From Rhodococcus sp. OK302 (GTDB lineage Bacteria; Actinomycetota; Actinomycetes; Mycobacteriales; Mycobacteriaceae), in NCBI RefSeq assembly GCF_002245895.1, contig NZ_NPJZ01000001.1, positions 5,951,582-6,015,581 of the forward strand: 64,000 nucleotides of DNA, given 5' to 3'. Position numbers and translations under genes: made by a program. The notes under the pieces are model-generated. The model had not been told where the DNA came from and searched no databases. It saw only the letters and a program-made list of their open reading frames with translations. Positions 46,992 through 55,924 of this stretch are shown one piece after another. Numbering within the stretch: the first letter of the stretch is position 1; each line of letters opens with the position of its first letter.

Positions 46992-48461
46992 ATGTCGATA
47001 CCTACTGCTGCACCCGCAGGGACCAAGCCACCGTCCACTACCGCTGTAGTCGCAGTTCTGGCGTTCGCCGGCATCGTCGTCTCCCTGATGCAAACACTTG
47101 TCATCCCGATCATTCCGCATCTGCCCGAATACTTGAACGCACCCGCGTCGGACACCGTGTGGGCCGTGACGGCCACATTGTTGGCCGCGTCCGTAGCTGT
47201 CCCGACGATGGGCCGGTTGGGCGACATGTTCGGCAAACGCCGACTACTTCTGATCAGCCTGGCGCTTCTCGTAGCCGGCTCGGTTATCGGAGCGCTGAGT
47301 TCGAGCCTGGTACCGCTTATCTTCGGACGCGTATTACAGGGACTGGCCGCCGGTGTCATCCCACTGGGCATCAGCATCATGCGCGACGTACTTCCCCCGA
47401 AGAAGCTTGCGGGCGCGGTCGCAGCGATGGGTGCATCAATGGGAGTCGGTGGCGCACTTGGTCTCCCACTTGCAGCTCTTATTGCCGAATATGCCAACTG
47501 GCATGTTCTGTTCTGGACATCGGCTGCCCTCGGCATCCTCGTGACAGCGTTGGTCGTCGTGAATGTTCCCGAATCCACGGTTCGCACCGGTGGCAAGTTC
47601 GACTTCGTCGGCGCCGTATCACTCTCGGCCGCTCTGATCGCCCTCCTCCTGGCGATATCCAAGGGCAACTCCTGGGGCTGGACAAGTACCGAGACCCTCA
47701 CGATGCTCGGCATCTCGCTGGTCGCGTTTGTCATCTGGGGATGGTGGGAACTACGAACCCCTCAGCCGCTGGTCAACCTGCGGGTATCCGTACGTCCACA
47801 GGTACTGTTCACCAACCTCGCATCCATCGTATTCGGGTTTGCGATGTTCGCCCTGAGCATGGTTTTCCCGCAAGTTGTTCAACTGCCCGAAGCCACCGGC
47901 TTCGGACTCGGCGGGTCCATGCTCACCGCGGGTCTGGTTATGGCGCCGTCCGGCATCGTCATGATGCTGATCGCACCCGTCTCCTCCCGCATCACCAACT
48001 TGTACGGTGCCAAAATCACCCTCATGATCGGTGCCGTTGTAGTCGCGGTCGGTTATGCAATCGGCATCTTCGCTATGCATTCGATCTGGCAGCTGATCAT
48101 GATCGCGATCATCACCGGTGCCGGCACCGGAATGGCCTACGGCGCAATGCCTGCCCTCATCATGGGCGCCGTCCCACTGTCGGAAACCGGAGCAGCCAAC
48201 AGTTTCAACACACTGATGCGCTCACTGGGAACGTCGTTCGCCAGCGCCATTGCCGGCGTTGTCATCGCCCAGATGACGATGTCGCTCGGCGGCGCAACGC
48301 TGCCCTCCGAAAATGCTTTCCGGGTGATCATGGCCCTGGCCGCCGGATCCGCGATTATCGCGCTCATCCTGACCTCCTTCATCCCCAAGTTCCAGAAACC
48401 GAACTCCGCCACAGAGACTCACGACAACTCGGCCGTGAGGGAACCTGCCAACGCGAACTGA
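46992..48461 (+). CDS. MFS multidrug efflux transporter (DHA2-like, 14 helices)
   Basis: 489 residues, ATG 46992 with GGAG 8 bases upstream. About 14 hydrophobic segments; GRLGDMFGKRRLLLISLALL is the loop 2-3 motif A; FGRVLQGLAAGVIPLGISIM fits motif C-like helix 5 and the drug-efflux antiporter group. Expression is presumably derepressed when a toxic ligand binds the divergent TetR protein. Confidence 0.9.
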   Translation: MSIPTAAPAGTKPPSTTAVVAVLAFAGIVVSLMQTLVIPIIPHLPEYLNAPASDTVWAVTATLLAASVAVPTMGRLGDMFGKRRLLLISLALLVAGSVIGALSSSLVPLIFGRVLQGLAAGVIPLGISIMRDVLPPKKLAGAVAAMGASMGVGGALGLPLAALIAEYANWHVLFWTSAALGILVTALVVVNVPESTVRTGGKFDFVGAVSLSAALIALLLAISKGNSWGWTSTETLTMLGISLVAFVIWGWWELRTPQPLVNLRVSVRPQVLFTNLASIVFGFAMFALSMVFPQVVQLPEATGFGLGGSMLTAGLVMAPSGIVMMLIAPVSSRITNLYGAKITLMIGAVVVAVGYAIGIFAMHSIWQLIMIAIITGAGTGMAYGAMPALIMGAVPLSETGAANSFNTLMRSLGTSFASAIAGVVIAQMTMSLGGATLPSENAFRVIMALAAGSAIIALILTSFIPKFQKPNSATETHDNSAVREPANAN

Positions 48462-48504
48462 ATTCCAACCGCGGACGGATAGACGTTCCGGGCATTTTGC
48501 TTGA

Positions 48505-48541
48505 CCGGGTCGCTGGCGAGAATTCCGTCAGCGACCCGGTG
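48505..48541 (+). terminator. Hairpin terminator after the MFS gene
   Basis: ACCGGGTCGCTG (48505-48516) pairs perfectly with CAGCGACCCGGT (48530-48541); 12-bp stem with 13-base loop, 44 bases after the stop. No T-run follows, so it could also be a processing or attenuation structure. Confidence 0.5.
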
Positions 48542-48627
48542 CATCGCGGTGATGCCGCTCCAGCACCGCCGGATCTACGTTCATACCGTCGCCAATGCCG
48601 TCGGTGCCGAGACTCGGATACTGCTGT

Positions 48628-48951
48628 CTACCCGGTATCACCATCGGGGCAAGTTACACGCCCGGCAGCATTGCGTTGCTCGCGTCGCGGCTACCTACGC
48701 GCACAGCGCACACTGCACTTGCCACCGGTCGACGATACGGCGGAATCGATGCGCTGACAGCAGGACTCGTCGATAAAATTGCCTCCGAAGCCGAAGTTCT
48801 GACCAAGGCAGTCGAACGCGCTCGCACACTGACCACCACCCGGGGCCACACTCTCGGAGAAATCGAGAAACAGTTGTATGCCGCTCCCCTTGCACTGCTA
48901 CGCAGGCCGGCGGCAGGCATCTCCGATCAGAAGATCCTGCAAGAGAACTGA
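48628..48951 (+). pseudogene. C-terminal relic of an enoyl-CoA hydratase (crotonase)
   Basis: About 107 codons read PGITIGASYTPGSIALLASR, LPTRTAHTALATGRRYGGID, ALTAGLVDKIASEAEVLTKA and continue to a stop at 48951. This matches the last third of crotonases (the ALATGRRYGGIDALTAGLVD segment is the usual ...TG..f.a.eA...GLVd... pattern). The oxyanion-hole segment GGG and the N-terminus are missing; upstream is the MFS gene's terminator. It is a truncated remnant, or a short gene whose start I cannot find. Confidence 0.65.
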
Positions 48952-48966
48952 ATACACCGTCACCAG

Positions 48967-51327
48967 CTATTCGCGCGACAGCATGGCGACGGCCTCACGT
49001 TCCAGATCAACATACGGTTCACCGCTGACATCGACGGCTACCCGGTTGAGCGTCCCACCTGTGAATGCCCATGGAGACGTCCCCGAGTAGTCGTCGGTGA
49101 CGGGCTCACCGCTGTCTCGGCCCGCGTTGAGTCCTTCCCCGCCTCCGATACTGAATTTGCCTGGCTGAGTTCGGATCCGGCCCTCACCGACCTTCTTGTC
49201 TCCGTAGTAGAGGCTCAGCAACCCGTGGGCAGTTCCTGGCGGGTCCTCACCCTCCTTGTCGAAAGAAGCTGCCAGTAAAAGGTTTTCACCGATCGGAAGA
49301 TCTTCGGTGGCGTCGATTTTCTCCTGTTCGCTACCGAGGAAGTTGTACACATAGTGCAGGCGGTTGTCCTTGACATACAGGGAGTGCCCACCGAACCTCC
49401 CACCGTGCGAGAACAGAACTCCTTCCGCGTCCGGTTCCGGTAGATCTACGACGGCGCCGATCGAGAAGGAGCGGTTGCGAAGATTGACCGCGACGGCCTC
49501 AGGCACTTCAGCTCCACCGGGTCGGTAGACGTAGCGGTTGCGGGGAGGCGCGAGTTGGGGCCGAGGCGTGGTGAGAAGTTCGACGCCGGAGCGATCATCC
49601 AGCGGCAGAGCCTGATTGGCACCTGCCTCGTAAAACCACAACCCGACGAGTTCGGCGAGCCGACCAGGTTCGTCTGCTGCTCTGTCATGGAGTTCAGCCC
49701 GGTCCACCTCGGTATGGTAGAGCTCCCAGGTATCTTCCGAGAAGTGACCCCACCCGCTCAGCGTCGGGTGTGTCGTGACGGCCTTCCAACCGTCGTGCCA
49801 GATTCCGCGACCTCCGAGCATCGAGTAGAACTGAGTGTGCTTGGCCGTCGGAATGTTTCCGGCGTCGAAGCTGTAGCGCATACTCACGCCCTGGATCGGA
49901 TGCTGGGTATATCCCTTCACTGTGTCGGGGAGTTCCAGACCGACACAGTCGAGCAATGTCGGGACTACGTCGATGGCGTGGTGGTACTGGTCCCGAATTT
50001 CACCACGAGCCGCGATTCCGTCAGGCCAGGAAATGACGCACGGGTCGCAGGTGCCGCCGTTGAACGAGTACCGCTTCCACATCTTGAACGGGGTGTTGAA
50101 AGCCATCGCCCACCCGTTCGGGTAATGGTTGTAGGTCTCGGTGCTGCCCAATTGGTCCAACATTGCCAGGTTCTCGGCCAGGTCGTCCGGCACTCCGTTG
50201 GCGATCTTGTTCTCGTTGACCGAACCGTTGGGCCCACCCTCGCCGCTGGCACCGTTGTCGGAGACCACCACGATGATGGTGTTGTCGAGTTGTTCGATCT
50301 CCTCGAGGTAGGCGAGGAGTCGTCCGATCTGATCGTCGCAGTGGGAGAGAAAGCCCGCGTACACCTCGGCCATCCGAGCGAATAATCGCTGCTCGTCCGC
50401 CGAGAGCGTGTCCCAGGGACGCGTGAAATCCAACGGCGGAAACTGCTCGCCGCCGGGTCCTGTTCTCGTCTCCGGGGTTCCGATCGGGTTGAGCGACGGC
50501 AGCACGGTGTTCGGTGGGACCAGGCCCATCGCCTTCTGCCTAGCCAAAATCTCGTCCCTCATCGCTTCGTAGCCTGCGTCGAATCTGCCGGCGTACCGAT
50601 CAGCCCATTCGCGCGGCGCGTGATGCGGGGCGTGCGCACACCCTGGTGCGTAGTACAGGAATACCGGCCGCTCCGGAGCGATCGCCTTCACATCCCCGAT
50701 GTACTCGAGGGCCCTGTCGGTGATGTCGACGCTGAAGTGATACCCCTCTTCCGGCGTCGACGGTTGTTCGACGGGGTGGTTGTCGTGAACCAAATCTGGA
50801 TACCACTGGTTTGTCTCGGCGCCGAGGAATCCGTAGAAGCGCTCGAAACCTCGACCGACCGGCCAATTCCGTTTAGTGGAGGCAAGATTCATCTCGTCCT
50901 CGGCGCACAGGTGCCATTTTCCGACCATCGCGGTACTAAACCCCTGCCCGACCAGAACCTCGGCGAGTGTGGCGCATTCCGGAGGGATGTGACCGTTTCC
51001 GCCGGGAAAACCGACTGCACACTCGCTGATACAGGCCATGCCGTTTGTGGTGTGGTTGCGGCCGGTCAGCAAGCACGATCGCGTCGGGGAACACAGCGCA
51101 GTGGTGTGCCATTGGCCGTACCGCAATCCGTTCGCGGCGATCCGGTCGATGTTGGGAGTCTCGATCGGCCCGCCGTAGCAGCCGAGTGCGCCGAAGCCAA
51201 CGTCGTCGAGCACGATGTAGAGAATGTTCGGTGTCCCGGGCTCCGCTTTCGGTTGCTCGTACGGACCCCAGTCGGGGACCGAGTCACGAATATCGAGATT
51301 GACGACGCCGTTGAATGTTTTGGCCAT
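48967..51327 (-). CDS. Arylsulfatase (type I, formylglycine)
   Basis: 786 residues from ATG 51327 (AAGGAG 8 bases upstream); the frame is open to 51438. TPNILYIVLDDVGFGALGCY carries the metal-binding Asp pair; CSPTR at 79-83 is the sulfatase site whose Cys is converted to formylglycine; GYFTAMVGKWHL is seen as GFSTAMVGKWHL. No signal peptide, so cytoplasmic or non-classical. It cleaves sulfate esters. The C-terminal 250 residues are a beta-rich extension typical of large actinobacterial sulfatases. A formylglycine-generating enzyme is not in the window. Confidence 0.92.
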   Translation of the reverse strand: MAKTFNGVVNLDIRDSVPDWGPYEQPKAEPGTPNILYIVLDDVGFGALGCYGGPIETPNIDRIAANGLRYGQWHTTALCSPTRSCLLTGRNHTTNGMACISECAVGFPGGNGHIPPECATLAEVLVGQGFSTAMVGKWHLCAEDEMNLASTKRNWPVGRGFERFYGFLGAETNQWYPDLVHDNHPVEQPSTPEEGYHFSVDITDRALEYIGDVKAIAPERPVFLYYAPGCAHAPHHAPREWADRYAGRFDAGYEAMRDEILARQKAMGLVPPNTVLPSLNPIGTPETRTGPGGEQFPPLDFTRPWDTLSADEQRLFARMAEVYAGFLSHCDDQIGRLLAYLEEIEQLDNTIIVVVSDNGASGEGGPNGSVNENKIANGVPDDLAENLAMLDQLGSTETYNHYPNGWAMAFNTPFKMWKRYSFNGGTCDPCVISWPDGIAARGEIRDQYHHAIDVVPTLLDCVGLELPDTVKGYTQHPIQGVSMRYSFDAGNIPTAKHTQFYSMLGGRGIWHDGWKAVTTHPTLSGWGHFSEDTWELYHTEVDRAELHDRAADEPGRLAELVGLWFYEAGANQALPLDDRSGVELLTTPRPQLAPPRNRYVYRPGGAEVPEAVAVNLRNRSFSIGAVVDLPEPDAEGVLFSHGGRFGGHSLYVKDNRLHYVYNFLGSEQEKIDATEDLPIGENLLLAASFDKEGEDPPGTAHGLLSLYYGDKKVGEGRIRTQPGKFSIGGGEGLNAGRDSGEPVTDDYSGTSPWAFTGGTLNRVAVDVSGEPYVDLEREAVAMLSRE

Positions 51328-51504
51328 AACCTGGCTCCTTGTGTGTGGTCTCACTTCCAGCCTCTGCGGCCGCATAGTCGGTGGCATCCCCCGAAACGGG
51401 TGACCGAAACCCAGCTCGCCCGAAACGGGCGATGCCATATCCGCCGCCGGATCAGATGATGAGATGGCTGGGCGTCACGACCCGTTCAGTAGGAAGCCGA
51501 CATC

Positions 51505-52467
51505 ATGAGCAATCCTCTCGGCGGTGACGCGAACTCGGATGCGCACGATCCCCTCCTGACCTGGCAAGCCGGCGAGAGTAAACGAGCCATTGTGAACTTC
51601 GTCGAGCGGGTGACCACCCGAGGCGATCCTGACGAAGTCCCACCGGAAGACCGCATCGCAGTTTTCGACAACGACGGCACCTTGTGGTGTGAGAAGCCGA
51701 TGCCGATCCAACTCGACTTCATCCTGCGCCGTCTGGTGGAGATGGCCGAACACGACCCGCAACTCCGTACCCGCCAACCCTGGCGGGCCGCGTACACCCG
51801 GGACTATGTGTGGTTGAACGACGTGATCACCGCTCACTACCGCGGCGACGACACCACCTTGAAGGTCATTGCTGCCGGTGTGTTGACCGGGTTCGCCGAA
51901 GTAACCGTCGAGGAATTCGAGGCCCCGGCCGACACATTTCTACGTGCCGCCCGTCATCCCACCCTTGACCGCAGCTACTTGACGTGCAGCTACGCACCTA
52001 TGGTCGAGTTGCTGAAATACCTGAGAGACAACGGTTTCCGAAACTACATCGTCTCCGGCGGCGGACGTGACTTCATGCGGCCCATCAGCGAAGAGATGTA
52101 CGGTATCCCGCGACAGCGAGTCATTGGCAGCGGCGTGTCACTGGACTGGCGGGACGACGGCACCAGCGGCAGTATCTGGCGCAAGCCAGAGGCAGATGTA
52201 GTCGATGACGGTCCGGAAAAGCCGATTCGGATCTGGAACAGAACCGGCCGACGGCCTCTCATGGCAGCCGGCAACAGCAACGGCGACATTCCCATGCTGA
52301 AGTTTTCCGAGCAACCGAACCGCCCCGCTCTGCGTCTTCTAGTACTCCATGACGATCCCGACCGTGAGTTCGACTATGTGGCAGGTGCCGAAGAAGCACT
52401 CAAACTAGCCCGCGACAACAACTGGACGGTGGTCAGTGTCAAAGACGACTGGACCACAGTGTTCTAG
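51505..52467 (+). CDS. HAD-superfamily hydrolase
   Basis: 320 residues. Motif I IAVFDNDGTLWCEKPMPIQL (D-x-D-G-T; nucleophile Asp), motif II NYIVSGGGRDFM, and motif III-IV region AAGNSNGDIPMLKFSEQ. A phosphoserine-phosphatase-like member of the HAD family. Divergent from the sulfatase gene (177 bases between starts), which suggests a joint role, for instance in sulfur or phosphate-ester use; not provable here. Confidence 0.9.
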   Translation: MSNPLGGDANSDAHDPLLTWQAGESKRAIVNFVERVTTRGDPDEVPPEDRIAVFDNDGTLWCEKPMPIQLDFILRRLVEMAEHDPQLRTRQPWRAAYTRDYVWLNDVITAHYRGDDTTLKVIAAGVLTGFAEVTVEEFEAPADTFLRAARHPTLDRSYLTCSYAPMVELLKYLRDNGFRNYIVSGGGRDFMRPISEEMYGIPRQRVIGSGVSLDWRDDGTSGSIWRKPEADVVDDGPEKPIRIWNRTGRRPLMAAGNSNGDIPMLKFSEQPNRPALRLLVLHDDPDREFDYVAGAEEALKLARDNNWTVVSVKDDWTTVF

Positions 52468-52546
52468 CTGCGTCCAGATTCACGCTGAGTCGAGTCGACC
52501 AGCAACCAGTATCGAGGGCAATGGCACGGGAACACAGCACGGGAAC

Positions 52547-52586
52547 ACGGAAGCCGCAGACGCCTATCGGTGCCGACGGCTTCCGT
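52547..52586 (+). terminator. Hairpin after the HAD hydrolase gene
   Basis: ACGGAAGCCG (52547-52556) pairs perfectly with CGGCTTCCGT (52577-52586), a 10-bp stem with a 20-base loop, 80 bases after the stop. No T-run; a direct repeat GCACGGGAACAC lies just before it. Confidence 0.5.
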
Positions 52587-52667
52587 ATACCGCGGCACGG
52601 CAACATCCCGAAGGCGTCAACGAGCCGAAATCTAACGTACGCAATCTTGCTGAGAATTCTCTGAGTG

Positions 52668-52859
52668 CTAACGATCCGCGATACGGCGATCGAGCGCCTC
52701 GTCGATCGCCGAATCTTCGGTGTAGAAGAACCCCGGCATCGTTTCGCCGGTATCGGCGAGGGCCACAACCAACTGTGTCAGCCGCAAGTCGGGGTTTGCG
52801 CGCCAGAGGGCGCCGAGCTTGGTCAGTATCGGGTCGATCCGGTCCGGGCTTCTCATCAA
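52668..52859 (-). CDS. Small conserved protein, DUF1040-like (YihD type)
   Basis: 63 residues: MMRSPDRIDPILTKLGALWR, ANPDLRLTQLVVALADTGET, MPGFFYTEDSAIDEALDRRI. The PDL-L-QL pattern and the charged C-terminus recall the DUF1040/YihD family, which is unlinked to a known reaction. The two-residue Met start and the frame's hydrophobic pattern support a real gene. Possible role: small regulatory or binding protein. Confidence 0.6.
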   Translation of the reverse strand: MMRSPDRIDPILTKLGALWRANPDLRLTQLVVALADTGETMPGFFYTEDSAIDEALDRRIADR

Positions 52860-53135
52860 TGTTCTCCTGGCGTAACGATTCTCGAAGGTACATCGAAGTA
52901 TGCAATGTGACCCGATGGTCCGGCCAACGAATTTCGGTTACGCGCTCGCAGCGACCATGCACTCGCCAAGGCAGATCATCGCTGCCCGGCTGCTCACTAT
53001 TGAAAGACGCGACACATTGATGCGGAAGTGGATACTGCTGGTGGCGGCTTGGCCTTGATCCTCGTCGGCGTTCTGTTCATCGAACTCGGCGGCGCACACT
53101 GATCAAGGCCGGAGCTTGTCACATCTCGGCGAATA

Positions 53136-54569
53136 TCACGCCGTGGGAGTGATCAGCACGGTCCTATCCCCCTTGCCGGTAGGCGCTTTCAGTTCGAGGA
53201 TGCGGGTTTCGGGGCTCCAACGGCCGACATCTGCGCCGACTACGGCGCCGCCGTTCGGGAAGGTCCGGGCCGGTAAGTAGATTTCCGTCGGCGCCGTGAT
53301 CGACCGGTCCGGGGTGTAGGAGAATTCGAGCCGATCACTCTCGACGGTCAAGGAAAGCGGCTGGCCCGCGATTGCACGTGGGTACGGATTATCCAGCGCC
53401 GCAACCAGATTACGTTCGGTTCCGTCCTCCTCGTACGGACCCCAAGAACCTGGATCGCGTGACCAGTAGGCCACCCCGGCACCCATGTCTGCAGCTGTGG
53501 AATACACCTTGTCGACGTAGTCGAGCGCTCCGGGCAATGTTGTATCCAACCCGAACTCACCCAGGATAATCGGCACGTCACCCAACGCTGCCGCTGTCCT
53601 CAGGGCGTTGTCACGCCACGCGTCGACAGTGATATCGACTGCGCTCTGCGAACTGCCGACGTATCCACCGCCGAGGTCCATCGGTAGCGGATAGATGTGC
53701 GGGCAGTAAGCAATTCGCGCATCTCCGTCACGTCGATCATCGACCGCACCGAGTCCGCTCGGCGTGCCCCAGTTGGTACCCATGGCCTGAGGAGCCACGC
53801 ATACCCACGTGTCCTGATCGACGGTTCGGATCGCGTCGGCGGTCTTTTGGTACAGAGAGGTGAGTGGTCCGGCTTCGAACGCCGGGCCTTGGAGCGTGCC
53901 GCCGTACGGTTCGTTCATCAGGTCATACGCCACCACGGCAGGATTGTCCGCAAACCGTTGCGCGACAACCTTCCAGGCGTTGGCATAGTGATCGGACAGT
54001 TCCGGATGTTGCCCGGTTGTGTTCCAGAAATTGTCGAAAGCACGAATCACTCCGGCATCGAGGTAGTACATCTCCCACATGTCGTGCTCCCCCACGGGAA
54101 GTCCGTCCATGTAGGTGGCCCACGGCGGCGCACCGTTACCCGATTGCCCGCTGGGAGTGATTGCGCTCGAGTACAGATCCTGGTGCATGTCGAGCATCAC
54201 CGAGTATCCACGCTCGGAGAACCAGCTGACCCGCTCGGCAACTCGATCGAGATATGCGTCGTCGTACTGACCGGGCGACGGTTCTACCGCCCGCCATGAA
54301 ATCAGGAATCGGACGAAGTTGGTCCCCATATCCGTATGTTCACGGTCGAGGTCGGCCTCGGTGAATTCGGGCATGCCGTCCGGGGCACTCTTGGAACTCG
54401 AAGCGGTATTGAATCCCCGCAAGATCAGAGCGCGACCGGCGTCATCGGTGACGTATGAAGCAGGCGACACCGGATCCGAACGCACAGCGGCACCGATCCC
54501 GCCGGCGAGAACCAAGGCACCGACAGTGGCCAACGTGACCAGCGTGCCCCGGCGCATTCCGAGTGCCAT
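53136..54569 (-). CDS. GH5 endoglycoceramidase-like glycoside hydrolase, secreted
   Basis: 477 residues from ATG 54569, with GGAGGG 6-7 bases upstream; the frame is open to 54713. Signal region MALGMRRGTLVTLATVGALV LAGGIG. GH5 features: LRGFNTASSSKSAPDG, NFVRFLISWRAVEPSPGQYD, MLDMHQDLYS, AYDLMNEPYGG with acid/base Glu220, and PIILGEFGLD with nucleophile Glu338. The interval of 118 residues equals that of the two glutamates I recall for Rhodococcus endoglycoceramidase II (233 and 351). A C-terminal beta-sandwich follows. It cleaves the glycan from glycosphingolipids. No activator protein gene is seen. Confidence 0.88.
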   Translation of the reverse strand: MALGMRRGTLVTLATVGALVLAGGIGAAVRSDPVSPASYVTDDAGRALILRGFNTASSSKSAPDGMPEFTEADLDREHTDMGTNFVRFLISWRAVEPSPGQYDDAYLDRVAERVSWFSERGYSVMLDMHQDLYSSAITPSGQSGNGAPPWATYMDGLPVGEHDMWEMYYLDAGVIRAFDNFWNTTGQHPELSDHYANAWKVVAQRFADNPAVVAYDLMNEPYGGTLQGPAFEAGPLTSLYQKTADAIRTVDQDTWVCVAPQAMGTNWGTPSGLGAVDDRRDGDARIAYCPHIYPLPMDLGGGYVGSSQSAVDITVDAWRDNALRTAAALGDVPIILGEFGLDTTLPGALDYVDKVYSTAADMGAGVAYWSRDPGSWGPYEEDGTERNLVAALDNPYPRAIAGQPLSLTVESDRLEFSYTPDRSITAPTEIYLPARTFPNGGAVVGADVGRWSPETRILELKAPTGKGDRTVLITPTA

Positions 54570-54622
54570 CAATACCCTCCAAAGTTGGACGATCGTCCTA
54601 CCAATTGGGTTAATGTTGCGCC

Positions 54623-55204
54623 ATGTCAGCAAACGAGGTGGCGTTTTCACAAACGACGCAGGTCCGGAGCCTCCGCCTGCCTGCCGTATCGGCCGCAGCG
54701 ACGGTCGCAGCAATCTCCGCGCTTCTCGGCTTCTGGCCTCTCACCGGACGTTGGCTGACGTCGATGCCGGAAGCCCTCGTTCCGAGTGCCATCGGGTTAC
54801 CCTTCGCAGTACCGCCACTGCGATTGTTCCCGTTGGGCGAGACCACCTGGCTGTACTGGGCAGTCGATGTTCTTGCCGCATTCGTGATGATCGGGATCGT
54901 GTTGCTGTATCTGAATTCGTGGGCGAACCGGCACCCACAGTCTGGTCGCGCTCGCGCCTTCCTTGCCGGTATAACCGCCACCGTCGCCGGGGCAGTGATC
55001 GGCAACGTCATTCGAATTGTGTTCCTCAGCTTTGATTCTCACCACAATCTGGCCACGTACATTGTTGCGGTGACAGCAACGATTCTTGTCACGTTGATCT
55101 GGGGTGCGATCCTCGGAATCCTCACCGGGGTAGTGCACGCCGCGATTCGACCACCGCCGGTAAGGGAAACCGAGGACGCCGGTCGTCACGGCGCAACGCC
55201 CTAG
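54623..55204 (+). CDS. Membrane protein of unknown function
   Basis: 193 residues with four hydrophobic segments: PAVSAAATVAAISALLGFWP, TTWLYWAVDVLAAFVMIGIV, FLAGITATVAGAVIGNVIRI, and TYIVAVTATILVTLIWGAIL. Divergent from the endoglycoceramidase-like gene and overlapping the end of the sigma-like gene by 4 bases. No family recognised. Confidence 0.75.
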   Translation: MSANEVAFSQTTQVRSLRLPAVSAAATVAAISALLGFWPLTGRWLTSMPEALVPSAIGLPFAVPPLRLFPLGETTWLYWAVDVLAAFVMIGIVLLYLNSWANRHPQSGRARAFLAGITATVAGAVIGNVIRIVFLSFDSHHNLATYIVAVTATILVTLIWGAILGILTGVVHAAIRPPPVRETEDAGRHGATP

Positions 55205-55659
55205 CCTCCGCGGGAAACACCAAGCGTTCGCAGTGCCCGGTACTGGGCCAGCAATACCTGACTTCGTGTGTTTCCGAGTGCGATCGCGGTGTCGTCCGCA
55301 TCGAGTCCGACAATCACCCGCAAGATCAGCACCTCACGTTCACGCTCCGGCAGTACATCGATCCCGGCTGGAAGTCGAGTCCGAGACTCCGCTCCCGTAC
55401 GCGCGATCATCCGGCTTGTCGTGGAATACACCAAGTGCAACAACGGTTCGTCCGGCGCAGACCTGTCAGGGACCGAGTTCACTACCGCACAACAGGCAGC
55501 GTCGGCGACGGACTCTACCGCGGCGGGATCGAGTTCGGCTCGTGCACGTTGCACCACCATCGGCCGGATAGCGAGATACAGCCCCGCCATCGACGCAGCG
55601 TTTCCACTGCGTGCCGCTGCTGCCAGGCGGTCAAGCGAATCATGTTGCGGTGAACGCAT
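55201..55659 (-). CDS. RNA polymerase sigma factor-like protein (ECF type)
   Basis: Open from a TTG at 55710; ATG 55659 gives 152 residues. The start is unresolved because no ribosome binding site is clear. Residues about 15-75 are a degenerate region 2 (ARSGNAASMAGLYLAIRPMV), and LPEREREVLILRVIVGLDAD, DTAIALGNTRSQVLLAQYRA matches region 4. Overlaps the end of the membrane protein gene convergently. Similar to SigD-type factors; no anti-sigma neighbour is obvious. Confidence 0.7.
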   Translation of the reverse strand: MRSPQHDSLDRLAAAARSGNAASMAGLYLAIRPMVVQRARAELDPAAVESVADAACCAVVNSVPDRSAPDEPLLHLVYSTTSRMIARTGAESRTRLPAGIDVLPEREREVLILRVIVGLDADDTAIALGNTRSQVLLAQYRALRTLGVSRGG

Positions 55660-55924
55660 GTAGTCAGTCAATGCGATCAACCTGACTGCCCGCTGGGACA
55701 GCCCTGGCAAGTCCCTGACAATATTGTTTTCAACTCGAAAAGTGTTGCACTACAACAATTTCAACATATGATTAATTCTCGCCTACTTCCGCCAAATCCA
55801 CGGGCCTGCCCTCGTTTCTCGACGAGCGTAGGATCAAGAATGGTCGGACGGCAAGAGCAGATGTGCACCCACAACACTCGTGCACCGAAACAGGCGTGCA
55901 CCAAAATCGGGAGGAAACTCAACG

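Noticed and set aside
46658..48757. 699-codon plus-strand frame
   Set aside because: Runs in a shifted frame across the TetR/MFS gap and the MFS gene; Arg/His-rich, no motifs.
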